Source: Streptacidiphilus rugosus AM-16
GTDB lineage: Bacteria; Actinomycetota; Actinomycetes; Streptomycetales; Streptomycetaceae
NCBI RefSeq assembly: GCF_000744655.1
Contig: NZ_JQMJ01000004.1
Location: 1,736,001 to 1,800,000, forward strand
Length of the DNA stretch: 64,000 nucleotides
Reading direction: 5' to 3'
This document shows positions 34,222-44,761 of the stretch, one piece after another (positions within the stretch are counted from its first letter, which is position 1; the number at the start of each line of letters is the position of its first letter). Made by a program: the position numbers and the translations under genes. The notes under the pieces are model-generated. The model ran no database searches. It was not told where the DNA came from and saw only the letters and a list, made by a program, of their open reading frames with translations.

Positions 34222-36252
34222 CTAGACGGCCAGGCCGCGGCGGGTGAGGAGGGGCTGGATCTGCGGGGCGCGGCCGCGGAACGCGGCGAACGCGGACATG
34301 GGGTCCACGCTGCCGCCCCGGCTCAACAGCTCGCGGCGGAAGATCTCCCCGCTCTCGCGGACCGGGCGGTCGGACTCCTTGAACCACTCCACGGTGTCCG
34401 CGTCCAGCACCTCGGACCAGATGTAGCCGTAGTACCCCGCCGCGTACCAGCCGCCGGCGAAGATGTGCGCGAAGTAGCCCGTCCGGTAGCGCGGCGGGAT
34501 CGCGTCGACCGCCAGGCCGTACCGCCGCAGCGCCGCCGCCTCGAAGGCCTCCGCGTCGCCCGCGCCCTCGCCGTCCGGCGTGGTGTGCCAGGCCCAGTCC
34601 AGCAGCGTCGCGGCCAGGTACTCCACCGTGCGGAAGCCCTCGCCGAAGTTCTGGGCCTCGCGCATCCGCGCGACCAGCTCGAGCGGCATCGGCTCGTCCG
34701 TGTCGACGTGGCGGGCGTAGTTGGCCAGCACCTCCGGCCAGTCCGCCCACATCTCGTTGACCTGCGAGGGGTACTCGACGAAGTCGCGCGGGACCTCGGT
34801 GCCGGCCAGCGAGGGGTAACGGACGTCGGAGAACAGGCCGTGCAGCGCGTGGCCGAACTCGTGGAAGAAGGTGTTCACCTCGTCCCAGGTCATCAGGCAC
34901 GGCTGGCCCGCCGGCGGCTTCGCGACGTTCAGGTTGTTGACCACCACGGGGAGCTGGCCGAGCAGGTGCGACTGCAGGACCACCTCGTTCATCCACGCGC
35001 CGCCCCGCTTGGACTCACGGGCGAAGAAGTCGCCGATGTAGAGCCCGACGGGGCGGCCGTCGGCCTCCTTGACCTCGAAGACGCGGGCGTCCGGGTGGTA
35101 GGCCACCAGGTCGGGGCGTTCGGTGAAGGTGATCCCGTAGACCAGCTCGGCCGCGTGGAAGACGCCGCGCCGCAGCACGGACTCCAGCTCCAGGTACGGA
35201 CGCATCGCCGAGCCGTCGACGTCGTAGCGCTCCTTGCGGACCCGCTCGGAGTAGAACTGCCAGTCCGCCGCGGTGATCGCGTCGACGCCCGCCGCGGCGG
35301 CCAGCGCCGCGCCCTCGCGCTCCGCGTTGGCCACCGCCGGGGCGACCAGGCCGCCCAGCATGGACTCGACCGCCTCGGTCGTCTTCGCGGTCTGGTCGGC
35401 GACCTCCCAGGCCGCGTGCGAGGGGAAGCCGAGCAGCGCGGCGCGCTCGGCACGCAGCGAGGCCATCCGGACCGCCAGCGGGCCGTTGGTCCCGATGCCG
35501 CGGGTCAGCGAGGCGTCCAGCAGCCGGGCGCGCAGCGCCGGGTCGGTGAGGGCGGCCAGCTCGGTCTGGTTGGAGAAGTTCTTCAGGCTGAGCACGTACT
35601 TGCCGTCGTGCCCGAGCGCCTTCGCGTTCTCGGCCGCGGCGGCGATCTCGTCCTCGGGCAGGCCGGCCAGCTCCTCGGCGGTGTCGAGGACCAGGGCCGC
35701 CGCCCGGGTGTCGGCGAAGAGGTTCTGCTCGAAGGTGGTGCCGAGCACGGCGAGCTCGGCGTTCAGCTCACGCAACCGAGCCTTGCCCGCCTCGTCCAGG
35801 TTTGCGCCGCCGCGCACGAAGCGGGCGTGGTGGTGCTCGACCAGACGGACGGACTCAGGGTCGAGCCCGAGCTCGCTCCTGCGCGCGTGGACGGCGTCGA
35901 TCCGGGCGAAGAGCGCCGGGTCCAGCTGGATCGCGTCGGTGTGCGCGGCCAGGCGCGGGCTGATCTCGGCGTCCAGCTCACGCAGCGCGGCGGTGGAGTC
36001 GGCGGAGGTCTTGTTGAAGAACACCAGGTTCACGCGCCGCAGCAGCGCACCGCTGCGCTCGAGTGCGACGAGCGTGTTCTCGAAGTCGGCCGGGGCCGGG
36101 TCGGCGGTGATCGCGGCGACCTCGGCGAGCTGCTCGGCCATGCCCGCCTCGAAGGCGGGCAGGTAGTGGGCCTCCTCGATCTCCGCGAAGGGCGGCAGCT
36201 CGTAGGGAAGCGTGCTGGGCTGCAGGAAGGGGTTCGTCGAGAGCTGAGTCAC
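34222..36252 (-). CDS. M3-family zinc metallopeptidase (oligopeptidase A / Dcp-like)
   Basis: 676 aa, cytosolic peptidase that cleaves short peptides. The thermolysin-type zinc motif is FFHEFGHALHGLFSD, with the downstream Glu in FVEYPSQVNE. The C-terminal part contains GYFAHIFAGGWYAAGYYGYIWSE, the M3 substrate-binding tyrosine/glycine-rich block. The GTG start (VTQLSTNPFLQPS) matches where family members begin; an ATG at 36285 would add eleven residues. No signal peptide. It faces away from the xanthine dehydrogenase operon. Confidence 0.92.
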   Translation of the reverse strand: MTQLSTNPFLQPSTLPYELPPFAEIEEAHYLPAFEAGMAEQLAEVAAITADPAPADFENTLVALERSGALLRRVNLVFFNKTSADSTAALRELDAEISPRLAAHTDAIQLDPALFARIDAVHARRSELGLDPESVRLVEHHHARFVRGGANLDEAGKARLRELNAELAVLGTTFEQNLFADTRAAALVLDTAEELAGLPEDEIAAAAENAKALGHDGKYVLSLKNFSNQTELAALTDPALRARLLDASLTRGIGTNGPLAVRMASLRAERAALLGFPSHAAWEVADQTAKTTEAVESMLGGLVAPAVANAEREGAALAAAAGVDAITAADWQFYSERVRKERYDVDGSAMRPYLELESVLRRGVFHAAELVYGITFTERPDLVAYHPDARVFEVKEADGRPVGLYIGDFFARESKRGGAWMNEVVLQSHLLGQLPVVVNNLNVAKPPAGQPCLMTWDEVNTFFHEFGHALHGLFSDVRYPSLAGTEVPRDFVEYPSQVNEMWADWPEVLANYARHVDTDEPMPLELVARMREAQNFGEGFRTVEYLAATLLDWAWHTTPDGEGAGDAEAFEAAALRRYGLAVDAIPPRYRTGYFAHIFAGGWYAAGYYGYIWSEVLDADTVEWFKESDRPVRESGEIFRRELLSRGGSVDPMSAFAAFRGRAPQIQPLLTRRGLAV

Positions 36253-36532
36253 GCGGCAGACACTACGCCCAGTGGTGGCAGCCATGGCTACCCATTTCTC
36301 CAGGGGAGAACACCTCGGGAAAGTCAACCAGACGTCCCGGCCCGTTCGCCGTCCGTTGGAGAAAAGTACAGCCCTTCGGGTGGCGTCGCGACCACACCTT
36401 CATGCCATCAGTGACTGACGGCACATGGCGTGGGACTTGTGTACTGCTCACACCTCCCCTTGAAGAAACTCCCCACGACGAACCCCCAAGAAGTACCGAC
36501 TGCTCGCTGTACCGACTGAAGGAGTCACCCGC

Positions 36533-37434
36533 ATGGAGTTCCTGCGGCCCGCCACTTGGGACGAGGCGCTCGCGGCGAAGGCTGAGAACCCGTCCGCGCT
36601 GCCGATCTCCGGCGGCACTGATGTGATGGTCGAGCTCAACTTCGACCGCCACCGCCCTGCCGCCCTGTTGGACTTGAACCGGATCAGCGAGCTGACCGAG
36701 TGGGAGTCCGGCGCCTACGAGGGGCAGGAGGGCGAGGTGATCCGCCTGGGCGCCGCCGTGCCCTACGCCCGGATCACCCAGGAGCTGAGTGCCCAGCTGC
36801 CCGGTCTCGCCATCGCCGGCAACACGGTCGGCTCCCCGCAGATCCGCAACCGCGGCAGCGTCGGCGGCAACCTCGGCGGCGCCTCGCCGGCCGGTGACGC
36901 CCACCCCGCGCTGCTGGCGGCCGGTCGGGACGTCCTGGTCGAGGCCCAGTCGGTGCGCGGCACCCGCCTGATCCCGATCGACGAGTTCTACGTCGGGGTC
37001 AAGCGCAACAGCCTGGAGGCCGACGAGCTGATCCGCGCGGTGCGGATCCCGGTGGCCGACGGTCCGCAGCAGTTCTCGAAGATCGGCACCCGCAACGCGA
37101 TGGTCATCGCGGTCTGCGCCTTCGGCTTCGCGCTGCACCCCAAGAACGGCACGGTCGGCACCGGTATCGGCTCCGCCGCCCCGACGCCGCGCCGTGCGGT
37201 GGAGGCCGAGGAGTTCCTGGCCGGTGAGCTGGCCGAGCGCGGCCTGTGGCAGTCGGGCGGCCTGATCGGCCCCGCCGCCATCCAGCGCTTCGGCGAGCTG
37301 GTGTCCGCCGCCTCCTCGCCGATCGACGACGTCCGCGGGTCCGCCGCCTACCGCCGCCACGCGCTGGCGGTCATGGCGCGCCGCACCCTGACCTGGACCT
37401 GGAACGAGTACACGCAGTCCCTGAGGAGCGCAGC

Positions 37435-37438
<4 letters not shown>
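36533..37438 (+). CDS. xanthine dehydrogenase FAD-binding subunit
   Basis: 301 aa medium subunit of a three-part molybdenum hydroxylase that oxidises hypoxanthine/xanthine to urate. FAD motifs: ALPISGGTDVMVEL near residue 22, and AGNTVGSPQIRNRGSVGGNL with ASPAGDAHPALLA. First gene of the operon; the ATG is preceded by GAAGGAG. Its stop overlaps the 2Fe-2S gene start by four bases. The 280-base region upstream separates it from the M3 peptidase and carries its promoter. Confidence 0.93.
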
Positions 37439-37919
<481 letters not shown>

Positions 37920-37923
<4 letters not shown>

Positions 37924-40286
37924 CGACCCGCGCCCCTCGCGTCGAGAAGAACCTCCAGGACATCACGACGGCCCACCCGGACGGCATCGGCGGCTCGCCG
38001 CTGCGCCCGGACGGCATCCTCAAGGTCACCGGCCAGTTCGCCTACTCCTCGGACATGTGGCACGAGGACATGCTCTGGGGCATGGCGCTGCGTTCGCCGC
38101 ACGCCCACGCCAGGATCCTCTCCGTGGACACCTCCGAGGCGGTCAAGCACCCCGGCGTCTACGCGGTGATGACCTACGACGACATCCCCGGCTCCAAGTT
38201 CTACGGCCTGGAGATCAAGGACCAGCCCGCGCTGGCCACCGGCAAGATCCGCTACCACGGCGAGGCCATCGCCATCGTCGCCGCGGACCACCCGGAGACC
38301 GCCCGCCGTGCGCTCGCCAAGATCAAGGTCGAGTACGAGCTGCTGCCGACCATCACCACCGAGGAGCAGTGCCTCGACCCGGAGACCTACGGGTACGTGC
38401 ACACCCCCGACGAGTACAAGGGCCACGCCTCCGGCAACGTCGTCCACTCGCAGAAGGTCGTCTCCGGCCTCGGCGTGACCGACGAGGTCCGCGCGATGGC
38501 GGACGTCGTCATCAAGGGCGACTACGTGGTCGGCATGCAGGACCAGGCCTTCCTCGGCCCGGAGTCCGGCATGGCCGTGCCCGCCGAGGACGGCGGCATC
38601 GACCTGTACATCGCCACCCAGTGGCTGCACGTGGACCGCGAGCAGATCGCCCCGGTGCTCGGCCTGCCCGAGAACAAGGTGCGGCTGACCCTCGCGGGCG
38701 TCGGGGGCGCGTTCGGCGGCCGCGAGGACCTGTCCATGCAGATCCACGCCTGCCTGCTGGCGCAGCGCACCGGCAAGCCCGTCAAGATCGTGTACTCCCG
38801 CGAGGAGTCCTTCTTCGGCCACGTGCACCGCCACCCGGCCAAGCTGACCTACGAGACCGGCGCCACCCGCGACGGCAAGCTGGTCTACTGCGACGCCAGG
38901 ATCGTGCTGGACGGCGGCGCCTACGCCTCGGCCTCGCCCGCCGTGGTCGGCAACGCCGCCTCGCTCGGCATGGGCCCCTACGAGATCCCGAACGTCAACA
39001 TGCTGGCGGTCGCGCTCTACTCCAACAACCCGTCCTGCGGCGCGATGCGCGGCTTCGGCGCGGTCCAGGCCTGCTTCGCCTACGAGGCGCAGATGGACAA
39101 GCTGGCCGCCGAGCTGGACATGGACCCGGTGGAGCTGCGCCAGCTCAACGCCGTGGAGCAGGGCTCGATCATGCCGACCGGCCAGGAGATCGACTCCCCG
39201 GCCCCGGTCGCGGACCTGCTGCGCCGCGTCAAGGCGCTGCCGCTGCCGGCCCCGCTGGACACCACGCACCTGGACATCCGTGAGATCCCCGGTGCGCTGT
39301 CCAACACCTCGCACGGCGAGGGCATCGTGCGCGGCGTCGGCTACGCGGTCGGCATCAAGAACGTCGGCTTCTCCGAGGGCTTCGACGACTACTCCACCGC
39401 CCGGGTCCGCCTGGAGGTCATCGGCGGCGAGCCGGTCGCCATGGTGCACACGGCCATGGCCGAGGTCGGCCAGGGCGGCGTCACCGTCCACGGCCAGATC
39501 GCCCGCACCGAGCTGGGCGTCGAACGTGTCACCATCCACCCCGCCAACACCGAGGTGGGCTCGGCCGGTTCGACCTCCGCCTCGCGCCAGACCTACATGA
39601 CCGGCGGCGCGGTGAAGCTGGCCGCCGAGGCGGTACGCAACGAGCTGCTGGCGCTGGGCCGCAAGCGCTACGGCTGGACCTACAACGACCTGTCGCTGGT
39701 CGGCGGCAAGGTGGTCTCCGCCTCGGCCGGCGTGCTGGTCTCGATCGTGGACCTGCTCGGCGACACCGTCATCGACCTGACCCGCGAGCACCACCACCGC
39801 CCGACCGTCCCCTTCGACAAGGAGACCGGGCAGGGCTTCGGCCACGTCCAGTACACCTTCTGCGCGCACCGCGCCGTGGTCGACGTGGACGTGGAGCTGG
39901 GCCTGGTCAAGGTGGTCGAGCTCGCTGCGGCCCAGGACGTGGGCAAGGCGCTGAACCCGCTCTCCGTGGTCGGCCAGATCCAGGGCGGTTCGACGCAGGG
40001 CCTCGGCCTGGCCGTCATGGAGGAGATCATCGTCAAGGACGGCAAGGTCAGGAACCCGTCCTTCACCGACTACCTCATCCCGACCATCCTGGACACTCCG
40101 CCGCAGCCGGTGGAGGTCCTGGAACTCGCCGACGAGCACGCCCCGTACGGGCTGCGCGGCGTCGGCGAGGCCCCCACCCTCTCGTCCACCCCGGCGGTCG
40201 TGGCAGCGATCCGCCAGGCCACGGGTCTCGCGCTGAACCGGGTTCCGGTCCGGCCCGAGCACCTGACGGGCACCGGCGAGAGCTGA
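37920..40286 (+). CDS. xanthine dehydrogenase molybdopterin subunit
   Basis: 788 aa catalytic subunit. The Moco-binding motifs GVGGAFGGRED and CGAMRGFGAVQACFAYE are present, and GVGEAPTLSSTPAV near the C-terminus contains the catalytic Glu. Of the molybdenum hydroxylases, PucD-type xanthine dehydrogenase fits best because of the neighbouring purine permease and XdhC; CO dehydrogenase is excluded by lack of the AYXCSFR signature. GTG start with GGAGG seven bases upstream, overlapping the previous stop. Confidence 0.93.
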
Positions 40287-40303
40287 CAAGGGCACACAGA
40301 CCG

Positions 40304-40353
40304 CCCCGGGACGGAGCACACCATGTCAGGTCTTCCCACGCCCCGTCCCGGGG
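40304..40353 (+). terminator. hairpin downstream of xanthine dehydrogenase genes
   Basis: Perfect 11-bp arms (CCCCGGGACGG at 40304-40314 and its complement at 40343-40353) around a 28-base loop, 17 bases after the large-subunit stop. It may terminate the operon or act as an attenuator in the 284-base leader of the permease gene. Confidence 0.45.
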
Positions 40354-40570
40354 CTGCACCAAACGCAAGGCCAGCAACAACAGCAGCACAAGTAGAGAAA
40401 GTTCACGATGTACCCCGCACCAGCCAGCACGCCGCCTTCGCCGAGGCACGTGCACCACGGCAGCAGCACCCGCAAAGTAGCGCGCCGCACCGTCCCCTGT
40501 TTCCCCGCCTAGAGGGTCACCCAGGCCGGCCGCTCCACCCCAACCCCCTTCGAAACTTGGGAGTGGAACC

Positions 40571-42052
40571 GTGACCCAGATCTCCACGGAACCCAGTGTC
40601 ACCCCTCCCGGCGGCCCCACCCTGCCGTCGGACCCGAGGCCCAAGAACGCTCTTGACGGCTTCTTCAAGATCTCCGCCAGAGGGTCCACCCTCGCCGGCG
40701 AGGTCCGCGGTGGTCTGACCACCTTCATGGCCATGGCCTACATCCTGTTGCTCAACCCGATCATCCTGTCGGTCGCGGACGTCAACGGGAACCATCTGAG
40801 CCATGCCCAGGTCACCACCGCGACCGCGCTCGCCGCGGCCGTGACGACCATCCTCCTCGGCGTCGTCGGCAACGCGCCGCTCGCCGCGGCCGCCGGACTC
40901 AGCGTGTCCAACACGCTGGCCGCAGTGATGGTCCCCCACATCACCTGGCCACAGGCGATGGGCCTCTGCATCATCTATGGGGCGGCCATCGTGCTGCTCG
41001 TCGTGACCGGTCTTCGCGAGAAGATCATGAACGGCATACCGATGGCGCTCAAGCACGCGATCACCATCGGCATCGGCCTCTTCATCGCCCTGATCGGGCT
41101 GGTCAACGCCGGCTTCGTGTCCCGCATCCCGGACGCCGCGCACACGGACACGCCGCTGCAGCTCGGCATCAGCGACAACCTCCAGGGCTGGCCGGTGCTG
41201 GTCTTCGCGGTGACGCTGCTGACGATCTTCATCCTGCAGACCCGCAAGGTCCCCGGCGCCATCCTGATCGGCATCGTGGTCGGCACCGTCCTCTCGGTCG
41301 TCCTCAACGCCGTGGTGAACATCCCGGCCTCCGTCTGGGGTCTGTCGGTCCCGACCTTCCCCGGCAACCCGGTCTCCTCGCCGGACTTCGGTCTCTTCGG
41401 GCACATCGACCTCTTCGGGGCCTTCGGCAGCCACGGCATGGGCGCGCTGAGCGCCGGCTTCGCGGTCTTCGCCCTGGTCCTGGCGGGCTTCTTCGACGCC
41501 ATGGCGACGATCATCGGCATCGGCACCGAGGCCGGTCTGGCCGACGAGCAGGGCCGGATGCCGGGTCTGTCCAAGGCGCTGTTCGTCGACGGCACCGGCG
41601 GCGTGATCGGCGGCCTGTCCGGCGCGTCCGGCCAGACCGTGTTCATCGAGTCCGCCACCGGCGTCGGCGAGGGAGCCCGGACCGGGTTCTCCAGCGTCGT
41701 CACCGGCCTGGTCTTCGCGGCGATGCTCTTCTTCACCCCGATCGCCGGCATGGTGCCGGGCCAGGTCGCGGCGGCGGCGCTGGTCGTCATCGGCTCGATG
41801 ATGCTGGCCCAGGCCCGCCACATCGAGTGGAACGACCGCGAGGTGGCCATCCCGGCCTTCCTCACCATCGCCCTGATGCCGTTCACGTACTCGATCACCG
41901 CCGGCGTCGGCGCGGGCGTCATCGCCTACTGCGCCATCAAGGCCGGTCGCGGCCGCTGGCGTGAGCCGGGTGTGCTGATGTGGGGACTGACCGTGGTCTT
42001 CCTCGTCTACTTCGCCCTGCACCCGATCAAGGAATGGCTCGGCATCCACTGA
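40571..42052 (+). CDS. NCS2/AzgA-family purine permease
   Basis: 493 aa, about twelve to fourteen membrane helices. The sequence LAGEVRGGLTTFMAMAYILL at the first helix, GLFIALIGLVNAG, and DAMATIIGIGTEAGLADEQGRM are typical of AzgA-type guanine/hypoxanthine/adenine permeases rather than UraA/xanthine types. It likely imports purine bases for the adjacent xanthine dehydrogenase. The GTG start has a GGAG site seven bases upstream. It is framed by hairpins on both sides, so its expression may be tuned separately from its neighbours. Confidence 0.92.
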   Translation: MTQISTEPSVTPPGGPTLPSDPRPKNALDGFFKISARGSTLAGEVRGGLTTFMAMAYILLLNPIILSVADVNGNHLSHAQVTTATALAAAVTTILLGVVGNAPLAAAAGLSVSNTLAAVMVPHITWPQAMGLCIIYGAAIVLLVVTGLREKIMNGIPMALKHAITIGIGLFIALIGLVNAGFVSRIPDAAHTDTPLQLGISDNLQGWPVLVFAVTLLTIFILQTRKVPGAILIGIVVGTVLSVVLNAVVNIPASVWGLSVPTFPGNPVSSPDFGLFGHIDLFGAFGSHGMGALSAGFAVFALVLAGFFDAMATIIGIGTEAGLADEQGRMPGLSKALFVDGTGGVIGGLSGASGQTVFIESATGVGEGARTGFSSVVTGLVFAAMLFFTPIAGMVPGQVAAAALVVIGSMMLAQARHIEWNDREVAIPAFLTIALMPFTYSITAGVGAGVIAYCAIKAGRGRWREPGVLMWGLTVVFLVYFALHPIKEWLGIH

Positions 42053-42059
42053 GCCTTCC

Positions 42060-42097
42060 GGCCGGGTCGCCCGTCCCTCGCGACGGGCGACCCGGCC
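42060..42097. terminator. strong hairpin terminator
   Basis: A perfect 16-bp stem (arms 42060-42075 and 42082-42097) with a six-base loop, seven bases past the permease stop and 35 bases before xdhC. Confidence 0.75.
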
Positions 42098-42131
42098 ACA
42101 GCCTTACTCTTGATTCCAAGGAGCGCGACCC

Positions 42132-43298
42132 ATGCAGGACATCGCCGAGCAGCTGAGCAGCTGGCACAGCGCGGGACGTCCCTTCGCCGTGGCCACCGTC
42201 GTCTCGGTCTCCGGGAGCGCCCCGCGCGACCCGGGCGCCGCGTTGGCCGTGGACGCGGACGGCGAGGCCGTCGGCTCGGTGTCCGGCGGCTGCGTCGAGG
42301 GCGCCGTCTACGAGCTGTGCCAGGACGCGCTGGCGAGCGGCGAGCCGGTGCTGCAGCGCTTCGGCTACAGCGACGAGGACGCCTTCGCGGTCGGCCTGAC
42401 CTGCGGCGGGATCATCGACGTCTTCGTGCAGCCGGTCCGCCCCGGCGTCTGCGAGGGCATGGACGCGGGCGTCGCCTACGTGCAGTCGGGCACCCCGGTC
42501 GCGCTGGTCCGCTGCATCAGCGGCCCCACCGAGCTGCTGGGCGCGACGCTGGCGGTGACCGGCGACTCCCACCACGGCACCCTGCACGCCGCCCCCGGCC
42601 TGGAGAACTCCGCGGTGCTGCAGGCCCGCGCGATGCTCGACGCCGGCCGGACCGGGCAGCTGACGCTCGCCCTGGACGGGCGTCCCTGCGACCCCAACTC
42701 CTCGAACGCGGCCGTGTTCTTCGTCGAGTCCTACGTGCCCGCACCGCGCATGATCGTCTTCGGGGCGATCGACTTCGCGGGCGCGGTGGCCAGGATCGGC
42801 AAGTTCCTCGGCTACGACGTCACCGTCTGCGACGCCCGCCCCGTCTTCGCCACCGAGCGCCGCTTCCCCGGGGCCGACCGCGTGGTGGTCGACTGGCCGC
42901 ACCGCTACCTCGACGCGGAGGCCGAGGCCGGCCGCCTGGACTCCCGCACCGCGCTGTGCGTGCTGACCCACGACGCCAAGTTCGACGTGCCGCTGCTGGA
43001 GCGCGCGCTGCGGATGCCCCTCGGCTTCGTCGGCGCGATGGGTTCGCGCCGCACCCACCTGGAGCGCCTGGACCGGCTGCGCGAGATCGGCCTCACCGAG
43101 GTCGAACTGCACCGCCTGCGCTCCCCCATCGGCCTGGACCTCGGCGCCCGTACCCCGGAGGAGACCGCGGTCGCGGTCGCGGCCGAGATCGTCGCCCACC
43201 GCCGCGGCGGCGGCTGCCTCCCGCTCAGCGCGCACGACGGCCCGATCCACCACGACATCCGCAGCGCCACGGCCGAGGAGCCCCGCCGGATAGCCTGA
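42132..43298 (+). CDS. xdhC: XdhC-family molybdenum cofactor chaperone
   Basis: 388 aa. XdhC proteins sulfurate or insert Moco into xanthine dehydrogenase. N-terminal XdhC/CoxI domain: FAVATVVSVSGSAPRDPGAA and GSVSGGCVEGAVYE, then TCGGIIDVFVQP. C-terminal Rossmann domain: MIVFGAIDFAGAVARIG, VDWPHRYLD, and FVGAMGSRRTHLERL. The order follows the xanthine dehydrogenase and permease genes on the same strand, though a strong hairpin precedes it, so it may have its own promoter or depend on read-through. Ribosome site AAGGAG at good distance. Confidence 0.93.
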   Translation: MQDIAEQLSSWHSAGRPFAVATVVSVSGSAPRDPGAALAVDADGEAVGSVSGGCVEGAVYELCQDALASGEPVLQRFGYSDEDAFAVGLTCGGIIDVFVQPVRPGVCEGMDAGVAYVQSGTPVALVRCISGPTELLGATLAVTGDSHHGTLHAAPGLENSAVLQARAMLDAGRTGQLTLALDGRPCDPNSSNAAVFFVESYVPAPRMIVFGAIDFAGAVARIGKFLGYDVTVCDARPVFATERRFPGADRVVVDWPHRYLDAEAEAGRLDSRTALCVLTHDAKFDVPLLERALRMPLGFVGAMGSRRTHLERLDRLREIGLTEVELHRLRSPIGLDLGARTPEETAVAVAAEIVAHRRGGGCLPLSAHDGPIHHDIRSATAEEPRRIA

Positions 43299-43326
43299 CC
43301 GCCCGGCAGCATCGGTCGGCCGGCGG

Positions 43327-43539
43327 TCAGCGCCGGGCCGGCGCCAGCACGCTCAGCCCGAACATCAGGACGCCCAGCGGCAGATGGACAGCCGGCACGT
43401 GCGCGATGCCGAGCACGACCTGGACCGAGGCGAGCACCAGGAAGCCCGACGCCTGCCACACGTGCCGACGGGTACCGCCGCCCCTCCTCCGGGCCACCAC
43501 CGCCGCCAGCACGTAGAGCATCGCCGCCCCGTACATCAC
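43327..43539 (-). pseudogene. C-terminal fragment of a small membrane protein
   Basis: 70 codons encoding two or three hydrophobic segments (MYGAAMLYVLAAVVARRR, QASGFLVLASVQVVLGIAHV, LPLGVLMFGLSVLA). Coding-like sequence continues upstream in frame for about ten residues (GYGETLHGVGAR) with no start or ribosome site, then gives way to a dnaJ-like remnant in another frame. It resembles the C-terminal half of small four-helix membrane proteins, so I read it as 5'-truncated; a short functional gene starting at the internal ATG cannot be excluded. Confidence 0.5.
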
Positions 43540-43574
43540 GCGCGCCCCGACGCCGTGCAGCGTCTCCCCGTAGC

Positions 43575-43660
43575 CGTCAGGTTGTCGCCGCGCCGGCCGA
43601 AGACCGGGTGCGGCTGGACGTCCACGGTGACGTACAGGTCGCCCGGCTGGCTGCCGCGCC
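43575..43660 (-). pseudogene. dnaJ-type C-terminal domain remnant
   Basis: About 28 codons on the minus strand read GSQPGDLYVTVDVQPHPVFG followed by RRGDNLT. GDLYVTV-x-V-x-PHPVFGR-x-GDNLT is a conserved stretch of the DnaJ/CbpA C-terminal substrate-binding domain. Nothing else of the gene survives: no J domain upstream, and homology stops abruptly downstream where the membrane-protein fragment begins. Confidence 0.65.
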
Positions 43661-43676
43661 GCGCGGCGCGGCTCCC

Positions 43677-44048
43677 GTGACGAAGAAGCGCTGGTTCGGC
43701 CGTTCGTCGCAGTGCGCGGTCAGCAGCAGTGACATCCCGGCCCTCGTCGTCCTCCTCGACCCGGCCGCGGTGATGACCGCCGACGGCGGCGGCCTGGTCG
43801 GCACCGCCCTGCACCCCGTCGAGGGCGGCGCCAGGATCGCCCGGTACATGGTCGCCATCGCCGAGACGGCCCCCGGGCTGGAACTCCTGGAACGCTCGGT
43901 CAACGGCATGCCGGGGCTGGTGGCCCGGCGCGACGGGGTCGTCGTGACGGTGGCCTCGTTCGCGGTGGCCGACGGCAGGGTCAGCAGGGTCTGGGCGGTC
44001 AGGAACCCGGAGAAGCTGCGGCCGTGGACCGACGGGGAGGACGACTGA
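43677..44048 (+). pseudogene. 5'-truncated ECF sigma factor (SigJ/ECF41-like), SnoaL-like domain only
   Basis: The frame ends ALVVLLDPAAVMTADGGGLV, then PVEGGARIARYMVAIAE, VNGMPGLVARRDGVVVTV and VWAVRNPEKLRPW. These are the SnoaL-like C-terminal domain of SigJ/ECF41-type sigma factors. The sigma-2 and sigma-4 DNA-binding domains are missing; upstream lies antisense to the dnaJ remnant. A GTG at 43677 could start a 123-residue product, but no ribosome site is evident, so it is most likely a decayed gene. Confidence 0.65.
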
Positions 44049-44162
44049 CGCCGACCGGGCCGGCCGCCGCCCGTCGACAACGCGAGGACCGGGACGTCGA
44101 CGTCCTGGCCGGTGGGAGACCGCGGTCTGTTCGGGGCGGCCCGGAGGCGGCATCCTGGTGGG

Positions 44163-44744
44163 GTGCTGACTCCTGGTGACGCTGATGCGGACGCTCCACA
44201 CCTCTGGCGGCTGGTGGAGCGGCGGCCGGTGTACGAGGGCAGGTTCGTCCAGCTGTACCAGGACGTGCTGTCGGGCCCGGCCGCGCCGGAGTTCTACGAG
44301 CACGTCCGCGTCGCGGACAGCGTGCGGGTGCTCGCGCTCGACGACCAGGACCGGATCGTCCTGGTGGAGGATCAGTTCTACCTCCCCGGACAGCGGATGC
44401 TCACCCTGCCCGGCGGCGGCGTCGCCCCGGAGGAGGAGCCGCTCGTCGCGGCCCACCGGGAGCTGGCCGAGGAGACCGGGTGCCGCGCCGCCGACTGGAT
44501 GCCGCTCGGCGTGATCCATCCGCTGCCGACCGCCACGCCCGCCCGGACCCACCTGTTCCTCGCCAGGGACCTCACCGCGGGCGAGACCGACCGCGAGGCG
44601 TCCGAAGGCTGGATGACGGTGCGCCGCGCACCGGCGTCGGAGGCCGTCGCGCTGGTGCGCTCCGGCGCGATCACCGAGGCCGGCACCGTGGCCGCCGTCC
44701 TGCTGCTGGCGCAGTTGCTCGCCGAGGAGCACGGCGGGGCGTAG
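44163..44744 (+). CDS. NUDIX hydrolase
   Basis: 193 aa. The NUDIX box is complete: GGGVAPEEEPLVAAHRELAEETG (Gx5Ex7REUxEExGU) near residue 85. The preceding VADSVRVLALDDQDRIVLVE and PGQRMLTLPGG are typical of ADP-ribose pyrophosphatase-like members, so ADP-ribose or a similar nucleoside diphosphate is a reasonable substrate. The GTG start is preceded by GGAGG some 16 bases upstream, so the exact start is a little uncertain. Confidence 0.88.
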   Translation: MLTPGDADADAPHLWRLVERRPVYEGRFVQLYQDVLSGPAAPEFYEHVRVADSVRVLALDDQDRIVLVEDQFYLPGQRMLTLPGGGVAPEEEPLVAAHRELAEETGCRAADWMPLGVIHPLPTATPARTHLFLARDLTAGETDREASEGWMTVRRAPASEAVALVRSGAITEAGTVAAVLLLAQLLAEEHGGA

Positions 44745-44761
44745 CGGCCCCGCCGCTCCCG

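Noticed and set aside
40287-40570. Possible purine riboswitch before the NCS2 permease
   Set aside because: No conserved purine-riboswitch core or paired loop sequences could be found, and such switches are rare in Streptomyces.
40323-40574. 83-codon ORF between the xanthine dehydrogenase large subunit and the permease
   Set aside because: It starts inside a hairpin arm region and overlaps the permease start. Its composition is low-complexity and no family is recognisable, so it is better read as untranslated leader.
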